From Zoogloea sp. LCSB751 (GTDB lineage Bacteria; Pseudomonadota; Gammaproteobacteria; Burkholderiales; Rhodocyclaceae), in the NCBI RefSeq assembly GCF_002028455.1, contig NZ_MWUM01000001.1, positions 372,001 through 436,000 of the forward strand: a stretch of 64,000 bases of DNA, read 5' to 3'. This document shows positions 58,461-64,000 of this stretch, in pieces (position 1 is the stretch's first letter; the number at the start of each line of letters is the position of its first letter). Made by a program: the position numbers and the translations under genes. The notes beneath the pieces were generated by a model, which saw nothing but the letters and a program-made list of their open reading frames with translations, did not search any database and was not told where the DNA came from.

Positions 58461-58658
58461 TCAGGGCGTTGGCACGATGCAGCCGTCCGTCGGACACACC
58501 GAGACGCACTGGGGCTCGTCGAAATGGCCCTCGCACTCGGTGCAGCTGTCCTGGTTGATCAGGACCGTGCCGCCCGACGCCTGGATCGAATGGGTCGGGC
58601 AGACGGTTTCGCAGTCGGCGCAGAAGACACACAGGGCTTGTCTGATCTCCATGGCCAT
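58461..58658 (-). CDS. 2[4Fe-4S] ferredoxin (FdxN-like)
   Basis: 65 residues with two cluster motifs. The first is C-x2-C-x2-C-x3-C-P (CVFCADCETVCP, residues 10-21). The second is C-x2-C-x8-C-x3-C-P (CTECEGHFDEPQCVSVCP, about 39-56), the extended spacing typical of nif-associated FdxN and Alvin-type ferredoxins. Probable low-potential electron donor to NifH or to cofactor synthesis. Lies 40 bases after nifT and 39 before nifY. Two start ATGs (58658 and 58652) are equally possible; the RBS is weak. Confidence 0.92.
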   Translation of the reverse strand: MAMEIRQALCVFCADCETVCPTHSIQASGGTVLINQDSCTECEGHFDEPQCVSVCPTDGCIVPTP

Positions 58659-58698
58659 GGCTGCGCAGTCCGTGCTGGGAGGTTCCGGTCGGGCGAGA

Positions 58699-58926
58699 TC
58701 AGTCGTCCTCGCCGCCCATCCGCTTAGCCTTGACCGTGATCGGCAGGCGCGGCTGGGTTTCGAGGGGGTCGAAGTACCAGCGGCTGCCGTCCTTCAGGAC
58801 GAGTTCGCCGCCCCAGCGCTCGGGCGTATCGAATTCGAGGGAGACGATGTCGTCTTCCAAGTCTTTCTTGGGCAGGTAGAACGACAACGCACCGTTGTCG
58901 CCGCGCCGGATCATGATGTTCGCCAT
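58699..58926 (-). CDS. nifT: NifT/FixU protein
   Basis: 75 residues, the usual NifT size, with the family pattern MIRRGDNGALSFYLPKKDLEDDIVSLE and a GGELVLKDGSRWYFD segment. It stands directly after nifK in most nif operons. Disruption has little effect in other diazotrophs, and its role is unclear. A hairpin separates it from nifK. Confidence 0.95.
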   Translation of the reverse strand: MANIMIRRGDNGALSFYLPKKDLEDDIVSLEFDTPERWGGELVLKDGSRWYFDPLETQPRLPITVKAKRMGGEDD

Positions 58927-58953
58927 ATCGGTGTACTCCTTCTGTTCGTGCCG

Positions 58954-58979
58954 AAGCCCCCGTCCGGGGACGGGGGCTT
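58954..58979 (-). other. Hairpin in the nifK-nifT junction
   Basis: Perfect 12-base inverted repeat AAGCCCCCGTCC/GGACGGGGGCTT with a 2-base centre. On the nif transcript it follows nifK by 13 bases. No T-run follows, so it is more likely a 3'-end stabiliser or partial attenuator than a full terminator; the genes downstream are nif genes that must still be expressed. Confidence 0.7.
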
Positions 58980-58992
58980 GCGGGGATGCCGA

Positions 58993-60561
58993 TTAACGAA
59001 CCAGGTCGTGGTTGTAGTCGGTAGTACCCATGCCGCGGGTTTCTTCGTCGAGACGTTCCATCACCGCATTCACCAGGGTGGTGAGCATGTACATGGCACC
59101 TTCGTAACCAAGGGTGGTCATGCGATGCAGGTGGTGACGGTCGAAGATCGGGAAGCCGAGGCGGATCACCGGAACTTCGAACTCCTTGCCCTTGTGCAGG
59201 GTGTCGCGCTGGATGTACTTGGCGTAGGAGTTGCCGATCAGGAAGTCAGGCTTGTCGGTGAAGACCAGGCTGCGCATGTGCCACAGGTCGCAGCCGGGGT
59301 AGGCCTTGCCGTGGATGCCGTACGGCGAGCTGGCCAGCAGCTTGTCGATGGCCTTGGCCCACTTCTTCGAGCCGTTGTTGGACAGGATGTGAGTCGGCTC
59401 GGCACCGCATTCCATCAGGAACTTGGTCAGGCCCAGGGTGAAGTCCGGATCGCCATACAGCGCGAACTTCTTGCCGTGCAGCCAGGTGTGGGAGTCGCCC
59501 ATCATGTCCACCAGGCGGCCGCGCTCCAGCTCGAGGCTGGCGGGAATCGGCTTGCCGGTGACTTCCGATATCTTCATCAGGAGTTCGTCGGTCCAGTCCA
59601 GGCCCATCGGGATGTTGAGCTTGGGAACGTCGTGCTTCCAGGTGTTCTCGACGAACTTCTTGGTCTTTTCCAGTTGCATCGGCTGGAGCAGGACCGTGGT
59701 GATGGCGTTCGGCGCGGTCTTGACCTCGTCGATGGTGGTGCCGCCTTCATACATGCGGAACTTGCCGTCGGACGGGGTATCGAGCACTTCGGTGGGGTCG
59801 GACAGCAGCGTCGCGTCGACACCCATCTCACCCATCATGCGCTTGATGACGCGATAGTTGCCGAGGTAGGTCTCGAAGCCCGGCACGAAGTTCACCTTCT
59901 GGCTGGAGCCGACAACCTTGTCGTCCATGGCGTTGAGGGTGAAGTAGCGGGCGATGCCTTCGAACATGTTGTCCCAGCCGGTGGTGTGGCTACCGACGAA
60001 GGACGGGGTGTGTGCGAAGGGGACCGGGTATTCCTTCTCCAGGTGACCTTCCTTCTTGGCGTTGTTGATGAACGCGTTGAGGTCGTCACCGATCACCTCG
60101 GCCATGCAGGTGGTGGACACGGCGATCATGGTCGGCTTGTAGATCGCCTTGGCGTTGGCGAGACCGTCGAACATGTTCTTCTGGCCACCGAACACGGCTG
60201 CATCTTCCGTCATGGAGTCGGACACGCAGGAAACCGGCTCGCGGAAATGACGGTTGAAGTAGGTGCGGAAGTAGGCCACGCAGCCCTGCGAACCATGGAC
60301 GTACGGCATGGTCTTTTCGAAGCCCAGCGCGCACAGCACGGCGCCGAGGGGTTGGCAGGCCTTGGCGGGGTTGACCGTCAGGGCTTCGCGCTTGAAGTTG
60401 AGTTCCTGGTACTCGGCGGTGGTGCTCCAGGTGAAGGCTTCGTCAACCTTGGAGGTTTCGTGGCCTTCTTCGTAGTCTTCCTTCTTCCGCTTCAGAACGT
60501 CCTTGTACTCGTCGTTGCGGAACAGGGGATAGCACGGCTTGATGTCGTCGACTTCTTGCAT
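58993..60561 (-). CDS. nifK: Nitrogenase molybdenum-iron protein beta chain
   Basis: 522 residues. P-cluster cysteines are at Cys69 (PAKACQPLGAVL), Cys94 (GSQGCVAYFRTYFNRHFREP) and Cys152 (STTCMAEVIGDD). Typical stretches PCYPLFRNDEYK and HHLHRMTTLGYEGAMYML are present. It forms the alpha2-beta2 dinitrogenase with NifD and carries the P-cluster between subunits. Length is that of the Mo enzyme; nothing suggests the V- or Fe-only form. A 141-base gap separates it from nifD, with a GGGAG site before the ATG. Confidence 0.98.
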   Translation of the reverse strand: MQEVDDIKPCYPLFRNDEYKDVLKRKKEDYEEGHETSKVDEAFTWSTTAEYQELNFKREALTVNPAKACQPLGAVLCALGFEKTMPYVHGSQGCVAYFRTYFNRHFREPVSCVSDSMTEDAAVFGGQKNMFDGLANAKAIYKPTMIAVSTTCMAEVIGDDLNAFINNAKKEGHLEKEYPVPFAHTPSFVGSHTTGWDNMFEGIARYFTLNAMDDKVVGSSQKVNFVPGFETYLGNYRVIKRMMGEMGVDATLLSDPTEVLDTPSDGKFRMYEGGTTIDEVKTAPNAITTVLLQPMQLEKTKKFVENTWKHDVPKLNIPMGLDWTDELLMKISEVTGKPIPASLELERGRLVDMMGDSHTWLHGKKFALYGDPDFTLGLTKFLMECGAEPTHILSNNGSKKWAKAIDKLLASSPYGIHGKAYPGCDLWHMRSLVFTDKPDFLIGNSYAKYIQRDTLHKGKEFEVPVIRLGFPIFDRHHLHRMTTLGYEGAMYMLTTLVNAVMERLDEETRGMGTTDYNHDLVR

Positions 60562-60580
60562 TTCTCGTCTCCCAGCCCGG

Positions 60581-60594
60581 CCGCCAATCTGCGG
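60581..60594 (-). promoter_or_regulatory. CCGCAGATTRGCGG element upstream of nifK
   Basis: On the transcript strand it reads CCGCAGATTGGCGG, starting 33 and ending 20 bases before the nifK ATG. The same element, with one base different, stands at nearly the same distance before nifD (62196-62209). Outer CCGC/GCGG can pair. Role unknown. Confidence 0.5.
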
Positions 60595-60618
60595 ACCCAG
60601 GCAACAGGTCGGAAAGGT

Positions 60619-60641
60619 GGGTGGCGATCAGGTCGTCACCC
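60619..60641 (-). other. Imperfect hairpin in the nifD-nifK junction
   Basis: A 9-base stem with one mismatch (60619-60627 with 60633-60641) around a 5-base loop. Weaker than those in the nifH-nifD and nifK-nifT junctions. It lies in the 141-base gap after nifD; no T-run. Confidence 0.4.
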
Positions 60642-60702
60642 GCATGGGGCTTGCGTCGCCCCGCCGCGAGGGCAGGGCCGATGCAGCAGACTTGCTACGG
60701 AA

Positions 60703-62175
60703 TCAGGCGGCAGCAGCCAGCGGGGCTGCGTCGTCGTTCTTCTTCCACGGCGGGGTCTGCGTCTTCCAGCAGGGGTTGTTCAGGGTCATGTCCATGTCAC
60801 GGGCGAAGATCGCGAAACCGTCGTAACCGTGGTAGGGACCCGAGTAATCCCAGGAGTGCATCTGACGGAAGGGGATGCCCATCTTCTGGAAGATGAACTT
60901 TTCCTTGATGCCGGAGCCGACGAGGTCGGGCTTGACCTTCTTGACGAACTCTTCGAATTCGAAGCCGGTCACGTCGTCGTAGAGCAGGGTCGCATTGCCC
61001 ATTTCCTTGACGGTGCGTTCGTAGTCGTCGTTGTGGGCGAATTCGTAGCCGGTGCCGACCACTTCCATGCCCAGGTCTTCATACGCGCCGATCACGTGAC
61101 GGGGACGCAGGCCGCCCACGTACAGCATGACCCGCTTGCCTTCGAGGCGCGGACGGTACTTGGCGATGACGGCGTCCATCATGGCCTTGTACTTGGCGAT
61201 CACGCGCTCGGCGCCTTCCTTGATGGTGTCATCGAAGTAGGTGGCGATCTTGCGCAAGGATTCCTCGACCTTGGTCGGGCCGAAGAAGTTGTACTCGACC
61301 CAGGGAATCCCGTACTTCTCTTCCATGTGACGGCTGATGTAGTTCATCGAGCGGTAGCAGTGGAGGAGGTTCAGCTTGACCTTCGGGGTGTTCTCCATTT
61401 CGGCCAGGGTGCCGTCGCCGGACCACTGGGCGACCACGCGCAGGCCCATTTCCTCGAGGAGGATACGGGACGACCAGGCGTCACCACCGATGTTGTAGTC
61501 GCCGATGATGGCCACGTCGTACGGGGTGGAGGCGAATTCCTTGGCATCGCGGTTGCCGATCACCCAGTCACGGATCGCGTCGTTGGCGATGTGGTGGCCG
61601 AGGGACTGGGAAACACCGCGGAAGCCTTCGCAGCGCACCGGAACGACGGTCTTGCCGAACTTGGCGGTCGCCTTCTTGGAAACGGCTTCGATGTCGTCGC
61701 CGATCAGGCCGATCGGGCACTCGGACTGCACGGAGATGCCCTTGTTCAGCGGGAACAGCACTTCGATCTCGTCGATCAGCTTGGCCAGCTTCTTGTCGCC
61801 ACCGAAAACGATGTCGCGTTCCTGGAAGTCGGAGGTGAAGTTCATTTCGCCGAAGGCATTCACCCCGGTCACGCCGACGTAGTAGTTGCGACGACCGGCA
61901 CGGGAGTACTGACCGCAGCCGACGGGGCCGTGGGAGATGTGGATCATGTCCTTGATCGGACCCCACACCACGCCCTTGGAGCCGGCATAGGCACAGCCGC
62001 GGATCGTCATCACGCCGGGCAGGGACTTGCGGTTGGAAGTGATGCACTTCTTGGCATTGGCTTCGTGGTCGTTCACCGCGAGGTGCTTGGCACGATCCTT
62101 TTGAGCCTTTTCGGGGTAAACCTCCAGCACCTCCTGGATGAGGGCTTCGGTTTCTTCACGCGTAAGCGCAGCCAT
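60703..62175 (-). CDS. nifD: Nitrogenase molybdenum-iron protein alpha chain
   Basis: 490 residues. P-cluster ligands are Cys61 ([11 protein letters not shown]), Cys87 ([17 protein letters not shown]) and Cys153 ([11 protein letters not shown]). FeMo-co ligands are Cys273 ([11 protein letters not shown]) and His440 ([17 protein letters not shown]). Gln/His environment residues such as [12 protein letters not shown] are intact. These features fit the Mo nitrogenase, not the VnfD or AnfD types. A good AAAAGGAG site precedes the ATG. The short Ala-rich tail is unremarkable. Confidence 0.98.
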   Translation of the reverse strand: MAALTREETEALIQEVLEVYPEKAQKDRAKHLAVNDHEANAKKCITSNRKSLPGVMTIRGCAYAGSKGVVWGPIKDMIHISHGPVGCGQYSRAGRRNYYVGVTGVNAFGEMNFTSDFQERDIVFGGDKKLAKLIDEIEVLFPLNKGISVQSECPIGLIGDDIEAVSKKATAKFGKTVVPVRCEGFRGVSQSLGHHIANDAIRDWVIGNRDAKEFASTPYDVAIIGDYNIGGDAWSSRILLEEMGLRVVAQWSGDGTLAEMENTPKVKLNLLHCYRSMNYISRHMEEKYGIPWVEYNFFGPTKVEESLRKIATYFDDTIKEGAERVIAKYKAMMDAVIAKYRPRLEGKRVMLYVGGLRPRHVIGAYEDLGMEVVGTGYEFAHNDDYERTVKEMGNATLLYDDVTGFEFEEFVKKVKPDLVGSGIKEKFIFQKMGIPFRQMHSWDYSGPYHGYDGFAIFARDMDMTLNNPCWKTQTPPWKKNDDAAPLAAAA

Positions 62176-62195
62176 GGTGTTGCTCCTTTTGCGTC

Positions 62196-62209
62196 CCGCT
62201 AATCTGCGG
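62196..62209 (-). promoter_or_regulatory. CCGCAGATTRGCGG element upstream of nifD
   Basis: Transcript-strand sequence CCGCAGATTAGCGG, ending 21 bases before the nifD ATG and just upstream of its Shine-Dalgarno sequence. Partner of the element before nifK. Confidence 0.5.
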
Positions 62210-62233
62210 CGACGAAATCAGGTTGGCGAAGAA

Positions 62234-62258
62234 GGTGCCGGCGGGCGCAGCCGGCACC
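62234..62258 (-). other. Hairpin in the nifH-nifD junction
   Basis: Perfect 9-base stem GGTGCCGGC/GCCGGCACC with a 7-base loop, 22 bases after the nifH stop. Stem-loops at this place in other diazotrophs protect the 3' end of a short, abundant nifH mRNA, which fits the higher need for NifH over NifDK (known from Azotobacter and relatives). No T-run. Confidence 0.72.
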
Positions 62259-62280
62259 GGGGTACGGCGTAGCGCGCTGA

Positions 62281-63195
<915 letters not shown>

Positions 63196-63220
63196 CTATG
63201 CCTCGTGTGACTACTTAATC

Positions 63221-63235
63221 GCAAGCGCTGTGCCA
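63221..63235 (-). promoter_or_regulatory. Sigma-54 (-24/-12) promoter of nifH
   Basis: On the minus strand TGGCAC-AGCGC-TTGC, an exact match to the TGGCAC-N5-TTGC consensus, with GG and GC at correct spacing. It lies about 60-75 bases before the nifH ATG. RpoN with NifA is the known activator pair for such promoters. Confidence 0.93.
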
Positions 63236-63252
63236 TGTTCTGGTTGTTTATT

Positions 63253-63265
63253 TAAGTTATTGAAT
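63253..63265 (-). promoter_or_regulatory. Candidate IHF site
   Basis: On the minus strand ATTCAATAACTTA fits WATCAA-N4-TTR with one mismatch. It lies between the -24/-12 element and the NifA-type site, inside an AT-rich stretch (63236-63290) unlike the GC-rich surroundings. Right place for the DNA bend that brings NifA to RpoN. Confidence 0.5.
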
Positions 63266-63332
63266 TTGTTTGATTAAATTGTTTTTGTAGGGTGCTGTTG
63301 TCGCGTGTGGGATGCGACAAGACCCCACGCTT

Positions 63333-63348
63333 TGTAGGGAGTTTCACA
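63333..63348. promoter_or_regulatory. NifA upstream activator site (TGT-N10-ACA)
   Basis: TGTAGGGAGTTTCACA, an exact TGT-N10-ACA, centred about 105 bases upstream of the -24 element of nifH. It is also just 5 bases upstream of the draT Shine-Dalgarno sequence, so bound NifA could affect draT as well (inference). Confidence 0.8.
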
Positions 63349-63357
63349 GCTTGGAGG

Positions 63358-63372
63358 ATGTCGTCGGAGTGA
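63358..63372 (+). CDS. Four-codon ORF overlapping the draT start
   Basis: ATG-TCG-TCG-GAG-TGA begins one base after the only good GGAGG sequence upstream of draT (63353-63357). Its TGA overlaps the draT GTG (GTGA, 63369-63372). The GGAGG is too near this ATG and about 11 bases from the GTG. It may be chance, or a tiny coupling ORF. No function is claimed. Confidence 0.25.
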   Translation: MSSE

Positions 63373-64000
63373 AAGGGCTTGGGGGCGTGCCAGCCTTGCC
63401 GCGGGGCGCCCGCCTGCCGATCAACCGCTGCAACCTGCCGGCGGCGATCATCGGTGGACTGACCTATCAGCGGAATCCGGCGCCGCTGGTCATCGACGGG
63501 GTATGGGAACTGCACCGCGGCCTGTTCGAAATGCTCGACGGGCTACCCGACGTAGCCCTGAGGGCCCAGCGTTTCGTTGACTACATGGTGGTGAGCTTCC
63601 GCCTGGAGGCGCTGGAGGAGGCCGGGCTCAACCCGGACTTCGGGTGGTTGGCGCCGTGCCGCAACCGGGCTCCAGCGCGCAGCAACAGCAATTACCAGCG
63701 CGTGGTGCGCGGCTGGGCTTTCGACGCTGATGGCCGGGAGGCGGCGGTGCTCAAGGGCTGGGTGGAGTCGCGCTTCGGGCTGACGCCGCGCTACCACCGG
63801 GGATCGCTGGCCGACACCGGCAGCGAAGCCTACTGGCGCTACCTGGAGGCCCGCTCGGCCGGGCTGTATGGCACCAATGCCCTCGAGGCGCAGCTCGATC
63901 TCTTATATGCCTACACGCAATACGAACTGCACCGGCCGGACCCGGACTGCACCCACCTGACGCTGTTCCGCGGCGTGAACAAGCTCGACGCCCACGAGCG
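63369..64000 (+). CDS. draT: NAD+-dinitrogen-reductase ADP-ribosyltransferase (partial)
   Basis: The first 210 codons are in the window and the gene runs off the right edge. Family signature LPINRCNLPAAIIGGLTYQ lies at about residues 17-35, then PLVIDGVWELHRGLFEMLDG, RFVDYMVVSFRLEALEEAG, RSNSNYQRVVRGWAFDADGREAAVLKGWVESRFGL and HLTLFRGVNKLDAHE. DraT inactivates NifH by ADP-ribosylating Arg101 after ammonium or darkness/energy shock, and is controlled by PII. GTG at 63369 is the most likely start (GGAGG 11 bases upstream); a second GTG at 63387 is possible. Divergent from nifH, sharing its control region. draG is expected just outside the window. Confidence 0.93.
   Translation, partial: MKGLGGVPALPRGARLPINRCNLPAAIIGGLTYQRNPAPLVIDGVWELHRGLFEMLDGLPDVALRAQRFVDYMVVSFRLEALEEAGLNPDFGWLAPCRNRAPARSNSNYQRVVRGWAFDADGREAAVLKGWVESRFGLTPRYHRGSLADTGSEAYWRYLEARSAGLYGTNALEAQLDLLYAYTQYELHRPDPDCTHLTLFRGVNKLDAHE

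Noticed and set aside
58150..62202. Plus-strand open frame of 1350 codons across the nif genes
   Set aside because: It lies exactly antisense to nifD, nifK, nifT, fdx and nifY, whose products are unmistakable. Its translation is repetitive Val/Gly/His/Asp-rich with no domain. Long antisense frames are expected with biased third positions in GC-rich DNA.
63306..63319. TGT-N8-ACA near the nifH activator site
   Set aside because: Spacing is 8 rather than 10 bases, so it does not meet the NifA consensus. Only the 63333-63348 site was kept.

Overview
The window reads as chromosomal DNA of a high-GC, nitrogen-fixing betaproteobacterium. A Rhodocyclales organism close to Azospira/Dechlorosoma or Azoarcus is the best guess: nifHDKT with a divergent draT, a nadE-glnB-gltX block and a complete gspC-N operon all point that way. 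This is inferred from gene content and protein character, not from a database search. No rRNA, tRNA, CRISPR array, prophage or insertion sequence was seen, and no gap between genes exceeds about 260 bases.

Layout. 1-5914: tail of an unknown gene, then a tightly packed five-gene minus-strand signalling operon (degenerate-EAL/REC/PAS protein, a 107-aa standalone module, HDOD protein, PAS histidine kinase, REC-HD-GYP response regulator). 6152-14741: crcB, hrpA, an EF-G-like GTPase that lacks the usual catalytic histidine, and a SulP transporter. 14961-20401: a second c-di-GMP type regulator (REC-HD-GYP) overlapping a large hybrid kinase with Hpt domain. 20472-28071: MFS transporter, malonyl-CoA decarboxylase, an acyltransferase-like protein, nadE, glnB (PII) and gltX. 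28196-44541: mostly housekeeping genes (glycine-zipper protein, mnmC, pepN, a J-domain-like protein, dedA, purN, a DUF3108 protein, rsmB, a PLD-family protein, an MscS-type channel, a fatty acid desaturase, rluE, a DUF192 protein, transaldolase). 44615-55520: a complete type II secretion operon in the order gspC-D-E-F-G-H-I-J-K-L-M-N. 55775-56542: truC. 56646-64000: the nif region.

The nif region. On the minus strand runs nifH-nifD-nifK-nifT-ferredoxin-nifY-small nif-associated gene-4Fe4S/LRV protein. It is driven by a well-formed sigma-54 -24/-12 element (63221-63235), with a candidate IHF site and a NifA-type TGT-N10-ACA upstream site. draT, which ADP-ribosylates NifH at Arg101, diverges from the same control region and runs off the window. 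Together with glnB at 26 kb, this gives the structural enzyme, its electron carrier, its cofactor-handling protein and two layers of ammonium-responsive control. nifENX, nifB and nifA are not in the window.

The least-explained signals are: (i) a family of palindromic intergenic repeats (single and paired forms, at least six copies) between 10.8 and 56.6 kb; (ii) a 14-base near-palindrome placed 20-21 bases upstream of both nifD and nifK, with hairpins in the nif junctions; (iii) a signalling operon whose EAL-like domain has lost the catalytic signature and which carries the same small C-terminal module once fused and once freestanding; (iv) an EF-G paralogue missing the GTPase histidine; and (v) a four-codon ORF whose stop overlaps the draT start.
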